A stretch of 64,000 nucleotides of DNA, taken from positions 744,001 to 808,000 of the forward strand of contig CAWINZ010000005.1 of the NCBI GenBank assembly GCA_963837695.1. Direction: 5' to 3'. Below are positions 30,492-37,572 of the stretch, in pieces. Both the position numbers and the translations under genes were made by a program. Numbering within the stretch: the stretch's first letter is position 1; each line of letters begins with the position of its first letter. The stretch comes from VRUE01 sp963837695. GTDB taxonomy: Bacteria > Actinomycetota > Thermoleophilia > Solirubrobacterales > 70-9. Under the pieces are notes generated by a model. The model was not told the origin of the DNA, ran no database searches, and was given only the letters and a program-made list of their open reading frames with translations.

Positions 30492-31147
30492 GCTGCCTCC
30501 GCCGGGGCGACAACGGATCCGCCGACGCCGAGCTCCAGCACCCGGTCGGCCTCGCCGCGGTGGCGCTCGGGGTCGTGGCTGACCAGCACCCGGGTGCGGC
30601 CGGGCGCTGGGCCGATCAGCTTTCCCACCAGCCTGCGTCCGTCGGCGTCGAGGTTGGAGTCGGGCTCGTCGAGCAGCAGAAGATCGGGCCCATGTAGGAC
30701 GCAGCGGCAGGCGGCGATCCGCTGACGCATGCCGGCGGAGAGCTCGGCGACTCGGTCCTCGCCGCGTCGCTCCATGCCGACCGCGGCGAGCAGCTCGGCG
30801 ATCCGCGCCTCCGCCACGTCCCGCCCGATCCCGTGTAACCGGGCGTGGAAGCGGAGGTTCTCGCGGCCGCTCAGGTCCCGGTAGAGGAGGGCGTCATGGG
30901 CGAGCAGGCCGATTCTGCCGCGGACCTTCCAGGCATCCCGGGGAAGGGCGGCGCCGAAGACAAGCGCCTCGCCGCCGCTCGGTCGCAGCAGGGTGGCGAG
31001 GATGCGCAGCAGGGTGGTCTTGCCGCTGCCGTTTGGGCCCAGCACGAGGAGCGACTCGCCCTCTCCCAGCGAGAGGTCAACGTCGGCCAGCGCCGGACGT
31101 TCGCCGTAGTCGCGTCGCAGGCCGCGCAGCTCGATCGCATCGGTCAT
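30488..31147 (-). CDS. ccmA: Heme ABC exporter ATPase CcmA
   Basis: A 219-residue ABC ATPase: Walker A GPNGSGKTTLLR, signature LSAGMRQRIAACR, Walker B DLLLLDEP, and a switch His in VLVSHDPERH. It powers the CcmABC complex. It is the first gene of the ccmABCD-hemA-hemC-cobA/hemD run, so the promoter must lie in the 69 bp to 31216, overlapping the hairpin there. Confidence 0.94.
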   Translation of the reverse strand: MTDAIELRGLRRDYGERPALADVDLSLGEGESLLVLGPNGSGKTTLLRILATLLRPSGGEALVFGAALPRDAWKVRGRIGLLAHDALLYRDLSGRENLRFHARLHGIGRDVAEARIAELLAAVGMERRGEDRVAELSAGMRQRIAACRCVLHGPDLLLLDEPDSNLDADGRRLVGKLIGPAPGRTRVLVSHDPERHRGEADRVLELGVGGSVVAPAEAA

Positions 31148-31170
31148 CGCGCGGATTCTCCCTCGACTGG

Positions 31171-31202
31171 ACGGTTCACCCCCTTATGGGGTGGTAAACC
31201 GT
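31171..31202. terminator. Imperfect hairpin between aldehyde dehydrogenase and ccmA
   Basis: ACGGTTCACCCCC and GGGGTGGTAAACCGT can pair with a few mismatches around CTTAT. It follows the aldehyde dehydrogenase stop and precedes ccmA on the same strand. Confidence 0.4.
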
Positions 31203-31216
31203 TCAGACAGCAGTCG

Positions 31217-32812
31217 CTACCGGCGCTTGCGCAGGGTGCGGGCGCCGACCTTGAGCAGCGGGCCCGCCCCCTCGCGCAGGGCCTGGGTCCGGGTCGCGCC
31301 CTTGCCGTAGAGGATCTTCGCCGAGGCGCGCACCGCTTCGCCCAGGGTCTGGTCGTAGGGGTGCCACCAGAAGTCGCGGGTGAGGCCCGGCTCCCAGGCG
31401 TTCATCTTCACGTTGACGCACTCATAGAAGCCGAATTTGGAGTGCGAGCGGCCGACGCCGGAGTCCTTGACGCCGCCCCAGGCGCACTGGCAGGCGCCGT
31501 GGCTGAAGGAGTGGTCGTTGACCCAGACCATGCCCGACTCGATCCGCCGCGCGATCCGCGCGCCCTTCTGGCGGTCCTTGGTCCATACCGAGGCGCCGAG
31601 GCCGAACTCGGAGTCGTTGGCGAGGTCGATCGCCTCCTGCTCGGAGTCCACGACGACGATCGGCAGCACCGGGCCGAAGACCTCCTCGTTCATGATCCGC
31701 ATCTCGTGCGTGACGCCGGTCAGCACGGTCGGGGCGATGTATTTGTCGGAGAGACCGGCGACCGGGGTCGGGCCGCCGCAGAGCTTGGTTGCGCCGGAGG
31801 CGACCGCGTCCTCGATCAGCTCGACGACGATGTCGTACTGACCGGGGGAGGTCATCGGGCCGATCTCCGTCTCCCACTCGATCGGGTTGCCGAGGCGGAG
31901 CTTCTGCGCCTCGCGGGCGACGCCCTCGACGAAGCGGTCGGCGACCTCGCGCATCACGTAGACGCGCTCGATCCCCGAGCAGGTCTGGCCGGCGTTGGCG
32001 AAGCCGCCCCAGACCGCGCCGGAGATCGCGTTGTCGAGGTCGGCGTCGGCGCAGACGATCATCGGGTCCTTGCCGCCGAGCTCGAGCACCGAGCCCTTGA
32101 GTCGCTCGGCGCAGACCTGGCCGACCTTGCGGCCGACGTCAACTGAACCGGTGAAGAAGATCTTGCCCGCGCTCGACTTTGCCAGCGCGTCGCCGACCGC
32201 GCCGCCGCCGTGGACGACGCGGACGAGGCCCTCGGGCAGGCCGCCCTTCTCGAAGACGCGGCGGATCGCCTCGCCGAGCAGCGGCGTCAGGCTGGCCGGC
32301 TTGAGCACGACGCCGTTGCCCGCCATCAGCGCGATCGCGACCTCGCCGAAGGGGATCGACCATGGGTAGTTCCAGGGCGCGATCACGCCGACCACGCCGA
32401 TCGGCTCGTAGGTGAAGCGCGATTTCTTGCTCGCCAGGAAGGCCTGGGACATCCGCACCTTCTCGTCCGCGAGGATCTTCGGCCCGGCCTTGGCGCACCA
32501 GTGCAGGGCGTCGACGGTCGGCAGCAGCTCCATCGTGTAGGCCTCGGCGCGCGGCTTGCCCTGCTCGGAGACGAGCAGTTCGGCGAGCTCGTCGATGTCG
32601 TCGAGCAGGGCGTCGGCGGCGCGCTTCAGGTAGGCGCCGCGGGTCTTCAGGTCGAGCTCGGCCCAGGCGGGCTGGATGCGGGCCACGTCGTCGACCACGG
32701 CCTGGACTTGGTCCGGGGTGATCGTGGCTACCGATCCGACCAGCTCTCCGGTGGCTGGGTTGAAGCTCTCAAGGGTGGACTGGGCGGCTTGGGGCTGCGT
32801 GGCGATCTCCAT
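31217..32812 (-). CDS. Succinate-semialdehyde/aldehyde dehydrogenase family protein
   Basis: A 531-residue NAD(P)-dependent aldehyde dehydrogenase. GVIAPWNYPWSIPFGEV, the Rossmann motif FTGSVDVGRKVG, the general base Glu in LELGGKDPMIVCADAD, the nucleophile Cys in NAGQTCSGIERVYV, and the late EEVFGPVLPIV motif are all present. The start is ATG 32812; the extra 27 codons in the open frame come from repeat E2. A C-terminal extension of about 60 residues follows the catalytic domain. The substrate is not determined by sequence alone. Confidence 0.92.
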   Translation of the reverse strand: MEIATQPQAAQSTLESFNPATGELVGSVATITPDQVQAVVDDVARIQPAWAELDLKTRGAYLKRAADALLDDIDELAELLVSEQGKPRAEAYTMELLPTVDALHWCAKAGPKILADEKVRMSQAFLASKKSRFTYEPIGVVGVIAPWNYPWSIPFGEVAIALMAGNGVVLKPASLTPLLGEAIRRVFEKGGLPEGLVRVVHGGGAVGDALAKSSAGKIFFTGSVDVGRKVGQVCAERLKGSVLELGGKDPMIVCADADLDNAISGAVWGGFANAGQTCSGIERVYVMREVADRFVEGVAREAQKLRLGNPIEWETEIGPMTSPGQYDIVVELIEDAVASGATKLCGGPTPVAGLSDKYIAPTVLTGVTHEMRIMNEEVFGPVLPIVVVDSEQEAIDLANDSEFGLGASVWTKDRQKGARIARRIESGMVWVNDHSFSHGACQCAWGGVKDSGVGRSHSKFGFYECVNVKMNAWEPGLTRDFWWHPYDQTLGEAVRASAKILYGKGATRTQALREGAGPLLKVGARTLRKRR

Positions 32813-32835
32813 TGTTCGATTGTAGGTGGTGTGGA

Positions 32836-32974
32836 GGGAACCGGGGGCGGTATCGAGGGCGCCTATGTTCGCTTCGCCTTCGGCTTTGCTCACTATGTTG
32901 GTGCCGCTTCGCGGCGGGAACCACCCTGCCCGGGGCCGCTTCGCGAGGCGCCCTCGACACCGCCCCCGGCTCCC
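32836..32974. repeat. Palindromic repeat family E, copy 2
   Basis: Arms of 29 bp (32836-32864 with 32946-32974) match with two differences; the arm sequence is unlike that of the other copies. The centre holds CGCTTCG, CTCACTATGTTGG, CCGCTTCGCGGCGGGAACCAC and GGCCGCTTCGCGAGG, shared with copy 3 at 41494 and partly with copy 1. It fills most of the divergent promoter region between the aldehyde dehydrogenase and rarA. Confidence 0.75.
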
Positions 32975-33011
32975 GACCAGCGCCGACTACCGGCAGGGTC
33001 ATACTCGGCGC

Positions 33012-34403
33012 ATGCCTGACCGCCTGTTTGGCAGCGACGAGGAATCAACCCGTCAGCCGGCTTCGCCGCAAGCTGATGCACCTTTGGCCGTGCGGATGCG
33101 GCCGCGGTCGCTCGATGAGCTTGTGGGGCAGGAGCACGTGCTGGGGGAGGGATCGGCGCTGAGGGCCGCAATCGAAAGCGGGCATCCTCACTCGGCGATC
33201 TTGTATGGGCCACCGGGGGCTGGAAAGACGACGCTGGCTCGGATTGCCGCCTCAAATGCCGACGGGGCGTTCGAGGAGGAGTCGGCTGTCAATGCCGGCA
33301 AAGCGGAGATCCGGGCCGTTATCGAGCGGGCTCGGGAGCGGCGACGTGGTTCTGGGCGGCCGACGATCCTCTTCCTCGACGAGATCCATCGCTTCAACAA
33401 GGCCCAGCAGGATGCGCTGCTCCCGGCGGTCGAGGAGGGGCTGCTGACCTTGATCGGGGCGACGACTGAGAACCCTTACTTCGAGGTGAACTCGGCGCTG
33501 TTGTCGCGTTGCCAGATATATGAGTTGCAGCCGTTGTCCGCCGAGCAGGTGGAGGAGCTGTTGCGGCGAGCGCTCAACGACCCCGAAAGGGGGCTGGTCG
33601 ATCCGCCGCCGGTGGAGGATGCCGCCCTGGCGATGCTGGCGCAGCGCTCCGGCGGCGACGCCCGGGTGGCGCTCGCGGGGTTGGAGCGGGCGGTCGCTCG
33701 CGCTGTCGACCTTGGTGGTGTTGGGACCCCGTCAAAGTCGGCAGCGGTCGACATCGCAGCGATCGATGTCACCGCGGTCGAGGACGCGTTGCAGCGCAAG
33801 GCGCTCGACTACGACCGCCAGGGGGATCGCCACTACGACTTCGTCTCCGCCTGGATCAAGGCGACGCGCGGCTCCGACGTCGACGCGTCGCTCTACTACC
33901 TGGCGGTGATGTTGGAGGGCGGCGAGGACCCGCGCTTCATCGCCCGCCGCATGGTCATCCTCGCCTCCGAGGACGTCGGCAACGCCGACCCGCAGGCGCT
34001 GCTCGTCGCCGATGCCGCGGCCCGCGCGGTCGACCGGGTCGGCATGCCCGAGTGCGCTCTCAACCTCGCCCAGGCCGCCGTCTACCTCGCGCTCGCGCCG
34101 AAGTCCAACGCCTCCTACAAAGCGCTCGGCCGGGCCCGGGCCGAGGTGCGGGAAAACGGCGCCAAGACGCCACCCGACTACCTGCGCGACGCTCACTACC
34201 CCGGCGCAGGGGATCTCGGCCGGGGCGAGGGCTACCGCTACGCGCACGACGAGCCGGGCGCCGTCAGCGACCAGCCGCTGATGCCCCCAGGGCTGGAGGC
34301 GCTGCGGTTCTACAAGCCCAGCGACCGCGGCTTTGAGGCCGAGCTGAGCAGCCGCTTGGAGGCGCTCCGCAAGAAGTTCCTCGGCGGCAAATCAAGCACT
34401 TAG
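33012..34403 (+). CDS. rarA: Replication-associated recombination protein A (AAA ATPase)
   Basis: A 463-residue RarA/MgsA. After a short N terminus: RMRPRSLDELVGQEHVLG, Walker A YGPPGAGKTTLARI, Walker B FLDEIHRFNKAQQDALLP, sensor GATTENPYFEVNSALLSR, then the C-terminal tetramerisation and MgsA regions (HYDFVSAWIKATRGSD, LPGD-like HYPGAGDL). It acts at stalled forks with SSB. Start at ATG 33012, after repeat E2; longer in-frame starts would translate the repeat. Confidence 0.95.
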   Translation: MPDRLFGSDEESTRQPASPQADAPLAVRMRPRSLDELVGQEHVLGEGSALRAAIESGHPHSAILYGPPGAGKTTLARIAASNADGAFEEESAVNAGKAEIRAVIERARERRRGSGRPTILFLDEIHRFNKAQQDALLPAVEEGLLTLIGATTENPYFEVNSALLSRCQIYELQPLSAEQVEELLRRALNDPERGLVDPPPVEDAALAMLAQRSGGDARVALAGLERAVARAVDLGGVGTPSKSAAVDIAAIDVTAVEDALQRKALDYDRQGDRHYDFVSAWIKATRGSDVDASLYYLAVMLEGGEDPRFIARRMVILASEDVGNADPQALLVADAAARAVDRVGMPECALNLAQAAVYLALAPKSNASYKALGRARAEVRENGAKTPPDYLRDAHYPGAGDLGRGEGYRYAHDEPGAVSDQPLMPPGLEALRFYKPSDRGFEAELSSRLEALRKKFLGGKSST

Positions 34404-34479
34404 TCGCAGGCGCAACTTCCTCATAGACGCCGTGTTTCAGAGGTCGGCTTTCCAAGTTAGAGCCAGGGAGAGCCGACAC

Positions 34480-34575
34480 ACCGGCCGGAGGCCTGGACTG
34501 GGGGTCTCCGGCCGGTACTAAACAGGGGAATCAGGGGGGAATCCGACGACCGCGCGGGACTGCGCGGTCGTCGGA
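34480..34575. terminator. Two strong hairpins after rarA
   Basis: ACCGGCCGGAG/CTCCGGCCGGT (34480-34490, 34506-34516) and TCCGACGACCGCGC/GCGCGGTCGTCGGA (34542-34555, 34562-34575) are both perfect. A smaller stem GTCGGCT/AGCCGAC lies at 34444-34477. They occupy the 221-bp gap between rarA and the next gene; no U-tracts. Confidence 0.55.
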
Positions 34576-34624
34576 CGTTGTGGGCCCGACGCCTTTCCCG
34601 GCAGGCGCCGGTAGGGTTTCGCCG

Positions 34625-35368
34625 ATGCCAGCGCAGCCACAGCTCGTCCTCCACGTGGTCCCTTTCTCGCACCCCTGTCTGGCGGTGAGCGCGGCTCTCG
34701 ACCGGCTCGGGACGGAATACGAGACCGTCACGCTCGAAACCGGCAGGCAGGGCGACGAGATCGAAAATCTCTACGGCGAGGGGTGCCGCACGGTCCCCGG
34801 CCTGCTCGTCGACGACGAGCCGGTGCACGGCACGCCGACGATCTTCGCCCGGCTCGACGAGTTGCACCCGGATGCCGGCCTCTACCCGACGGCGGTCGCC
34901 GAGGCGATCCGCGATGCCGAGCCCGCGCTTGCCGAAGACGTCCAGATGAGCGCCCGCGTGCTCGTCTTCGGCGCGATGCACTTCCGCCCCGAGTCGATGG
35001 GGACCTTCGCCGGCGCCGCCCAGCTCGACCCCGGTGGAGTCGACTTCGCGATCAAGGCGATGCGGGCCTCGTGGCGCTACCTGGACATCACCGCCCAGCG
35101 GGTCTACGACACGTTACAGGCGCTGCCGGCGCAGCTCGACACGGTCGACGCCCTTCTCGATTCGGGCGCGCTCGGCGGCGAGACCCCGACCGCCGCCGAC
35201 TTCCAGCTCGGCTCCTCCCTGCACCTGCTCGTCCAGATCGGCGACATCCGCCCCCTGGTCGAGGAGCGAGCCGCGTGGAAGGCCGTCTCCACCCTGTTCG
35301 AGCCCGGCAAGGGCAACGTCTCGGCCGGCGCGTTCCCGCCCGGCTGGGTTCCGCCGACGCCGTCCTGA
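34625..35368 (+). CDS. Glutathione S-transferase-like, thioredoxin-fold N-terminal protein
   Basis: A 247-residue protein. Residues 1-80 form a GST/glutaredoxin fold (LVLHVVPFSHPCLAVSAALD with a lone Cys after PFSHP, and GCRTVPGLLVDDEPVHGTPTI). A helical C-terminal domain includes DGGALGGETPTAADFQ-like GST segments (ALGGETPTAADFQLGSSLHL). Actinobacteria mostly lack glutathione, so the thiol partner is unclear. Confidence 0.8.
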   Translation: MPAQPQLVLHVVPFSHPCLAVSAALDRLGTEYETVTLETGRQGDEIENLYGEGCRTVPGLLVDDEPVHGTPTIFARLDELHPDAGLYPTAVAEAIRDAEPALAEDVQMSARVLVFGAMHFRPESMGTFAGAAQLDPGGVDFAIKAMRASWRYLDITAQRVYDTLQALPAQLDTVDALLDSGALGGETPTAADFQLGSSLHLLVQIGDIRPLVEERAAWKAVSTLFEPGKGNVSAGAFPPGWVPPTPS

Positions 35369-35416
35369 GCGGGCGCACCCGGGCGTCGCCGCGGGCACGT
35401 CTCTATCGTCTGACCG

Positions 35417-36241
35417 GTGAGCGAGGAGAAGCTGCGACTCGGTGGGATGGCCCTGAGGAATGGGCTGCTTATCCACGGGCCGACGCACTGGGCTGCGGCC
35501 GTGCGGGACGAGGAGGGGCAGGTTGTCGTGGCTTCGGAGCGGAAACCTGAGCTGGCGCCGAAGCTTGCCGGGAAAGTGCCGGGGCTGCGGGGACCGCTGA
35601 AACTGGTCGAGGCGATGGCCGTGCTGCCGCTCGTGCGGCGGCGGATGCCGGCCGCTCGGTTGCCTTTCGAGGATCGCCGGGTGCTGGCGACTATCGGGGC
35701 GACGCTGGTCGCCACCAGCTTGCTTCGCCGCCGCATGGCCGGCGGGGCGTTGCGCGAGGCTTTGGTCCAGGTGCTCGGGGCGATGCCGGCGCTGGCCGCG
35801 CTCAGCGACCGCGACCTCGCCGCCTACCACGGGGTCGAGCACAAGGCGATCGCCGCCTATGAGCAGGGGATCGAGGACCCGGCGTCGGTGCCGAAGGAGC
35901 ACGATCGCTGCGGCTCCAACCTGCTGGCGCCGATGATGGTGCTCTCCGCCGGTGGCACTGTGGTGCTGGAGCGGTTGGTCGAGCGGCCGAGCCCGCTGGC
36001 GCGCGCCGCGGTCGGCCTCGGCGTTGCCTCGATCGCCGTCGAGATGTTCGCCTGGAGCGACCGTCACCACGGCGCTCCGCTGGCCGAGGCATTCCACACG
36101 CCGGGTCGCGAGATCCAGCGACACGTGGCGACCAAAGAGCCGACGCCCGAGCAGCTTCAGGTCGGGATCGCCGCCCTGGCCGAGATCCTCCGCGTCGAGG
36201 GCTCGCGGGCCGGCGAGGGCGAGCCCCCGGCGGCGACGTAG
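35417..36241 (+). CDS. DUF1385 family membrane protein
   Basis: A 274-residue protein starting at GTG 35417. The DUF1385 hallmarks are LRLGGMALRNGLLIHGP at the N terminus, YHGVEHKAIAAYEQG and KEHDRCGSNLLAP (His/Asp/Cys likely binding metal). Two to three hydrophobic helices lie around residues 95-120 and 175-215. The family has no established biochemical role that I can name. It begins a plus-strand run with the epimerase, a small protein and a methyltransferase. Confidence 0.85.
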   Translation: MSEEKLRLGGMALRNGLLIHGPTHWAAAVRDEEGQVVVASERKPELAPKLAGKVPGLRGPLKLVEAMAVLPLVRRRMPAARLPFEDRRVLATIGATLVATSLLRRRMAGGALREALVQVLGAMPALAALSDRDLAAYHGVEHKAIAAYEQGIEDPASVPKEHDRCGSNLLAPMMVLSAGGTVVLERLVERPSPLARAAVGLGVASIAVEMFAWSDRHHGAPLAEAFHTPGREIQRHVATKEPTPEQLQVGIAALAEILRVEGSRAGEGEPPAAT

Positions 36242-36251
36242 ACTCCCGCCG

Positions 36252-36665
36252 ATGTTCGGCAAGATCGACCACATCGGCGTCGCTGTCGCGGACATCGACG
36301 CGGCACTCGAGCTCTATGAGACGAGCTTTGAGATGACGGTGGCCCACCGCGAGACGGTCGAGTCCCAGGGGGTCGAGGCCGTGCTGCTCGATGTCGGCGA
36401 TGGGCACGTCGAGCTGATGCGGCCGTTGGCCCCCGACACGCCGGTCGGCAAGTTTCTTGCCCGCAAGGGCCCCAAGTTGCACCACGTTGCCTACGCGGTC
36501 GACGACATCGATTCGACCCTGGAGACGCTCGCCGCTGCGGGGCTCGAGTTGATCGACAGCAAGGCGCGGATCGGCCTCCGGGGCAGCCGGGTGGCCTTCA
36601 TCGAGCCGCGCTCTACGGGCGGCGTGTTGACCGAGATCGTCGAAGCGAGTGGAGAGGAGCACTGA
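36252..36665 (+). CDS. mce: Methylmalonyl-CoA epimerase
   Basis: A 137-residue VOC-fold protein of typical length. Metal ligands: His7 in KIDHIGVAVADID, His77/78 region in KLHHVAYAVDDID, and the Glu in EPRSTGGVLTEIVE. HVELMRPLAPDTPVGKFL is typical of the family. It interconverts R- and S-methylmalonyl-CoA in propionate metabolism. Its stop overlaps the next ATG by one base. Confidence 0.92.
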   Translation: MFGKIDHIGVAVADIDAALELYETSFEMTVAHRETVESQGVEAVLLDVGDGHVELMRPLAPDTPVGKFLARKGPKLHHVAYAVDDIDSTLETLAAAGLELIDSKARIGLRGSRVAFIEPRSTGGVLTEIVEASGEEH

Positions 36666-36892
36666 TGGCGGACACGCAAAAGGTGGAGATCGGCTTCGAG
36701 GGCGGTCAGGTCGTCCCTGTCCGGCTCAGTGAGGATGAGCTGAAGGACCTGCGCAAGCAGGTCGAGAAGGGCGGCTGGCACGACGTCAAGACCGAGGACG
36801 GGACGCTTTCGGTCTACGTTGGCAAGGTCGCCTTCCTGCGCATCGACTCGGGCGCCCACAGCGTGGGCTTCGGCCTCAACCGGCAGGACTGA
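36665..36892 (+). CDS. Small conserved hypothetical protein
   Basis: A 75-residue protein: VEIGFEGGQVVPVRLSEDEL, then a Lys-rich helix, then DGTLSVYVGKVAFLRIDSG. It appears to be a single small beta-sheet domain. Translationally coupled on both sides (one-base overlaps at 36665 and 36892). Function unknown; the coupling links it to the epimerase and the methyltransferase. Confidence 0.7.
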   Translation: MADTQKVEIGFEGGQVVPVRLSEDELKDLRKQVEKGGWHDVKTEDGTLSVYVGKVAFLRIDSGAHSVGFGLNRQD

Positions 36893-37503
36893 TGCGAGCC
36901 CGCAGGTTGCTTGGCGCCGCCGGTCTTGCGACGCTTGCCGCCGCGCTGTGGTGGCGCAAGAACCCGTCCGCCTGTCCCTACGGCCAGCGCTTCTGGGTCG
37001 AAGCGCCGCACCCGATCATCAGCCGTGACCGGCTGCGCGCGGTGCTGGCGCCGGAGCCGGGGGAGCGGCTGCTGGAGATCGGGCCGGGCACCGGCTACTA
37101 CACGCTCGACATCGCGGAATGGGTCGGACCAGAGGGCCGGGTCGAGATCTTCGACCTGCAACAGGAGTTCCTCGACCACGTCAGCGGCCGTGCCGGCGAG
37201 CGCGGGCTCGCGAACGTCGTCCCGACCCAGGGCGACGCGACGGCGCTGCCCTATGAGGACGCCTCGATCGACGCGGTGGCGCTGACCGCGGTCCTCGGTG
37301 AGATCCCCGACCCGGTGGCGGCGCTGCGCGAGATCCGCCGCGTGCTCAAGCCCGGCGGCCGCCTCATCGTCGGCGAGCTGTTCGGCGACCCCCACTTCAC
37401 CACCCTCAACACCCTCAAACGCCAAGCGGCCGAAGCGGGCCTCGTCTTCGAGACCCACTCCGGCAACTGGTTTGCCTACTTCGCGCGGCTCTCGCCAGCC
37501 TGA
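36892..37503 (+). CDS. Class I SAM-dependent methyltransferase with N-terminal membrane anchor
   Basis: A 203-residue protein. A short N-terminal hydrophobic segment (LLGAAGLATLAAALWW) is followed by the methyltransferase fold: motif I LLEIGPGTGYYTLDIA, an acidic residue in VEIFDLQ, the GDATALPYEDASIDAVAL motif, and LKPGGRLIVGELFGDPHF. Substrate unknown. It converges on the surface-protein gene through a bidirectional hairpin. Confidence 0.85.
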   Translation: MRARRLLGAAGLATLAAALWWRKNPSACPYGQRFWVEAPHPIISRDRLRAVLAPEPGERLLEIGPGTGYYTLDIAEWVGPEGRVEIFDLQQEFLDHVSGRAGERGLANVVPTQGDATALPYEDASIDAVALTAVLGEIPDPVAALREIRRVLKPGGRLIVGELFGDPHFTTLNTLKRQAAEAGLVFETHSGNWFAYFARLSPA

Positions 37504-37531
37504 CAGCTCGGGCGCCGTACGGCAAGTAGAG

Positions 37532-37567
37532 GAGTGCCGGGGCGGTGGGAGGTCCGCCCCGGCACTC
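37532..37567. terminator. Bidirectional hairpin between convergent genes
   Basis: GAGTGCCGGGGCGG (37532-37545) pairs exactly with CCGCCCCGGCACTC (37554-37567), loop TGGGAGGT. It lies between the stops of the methyltransferase (37503) and the surface-protein gene (37573). Confidence 0.7.
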
Positions 37568-37572
37568 GGTCG

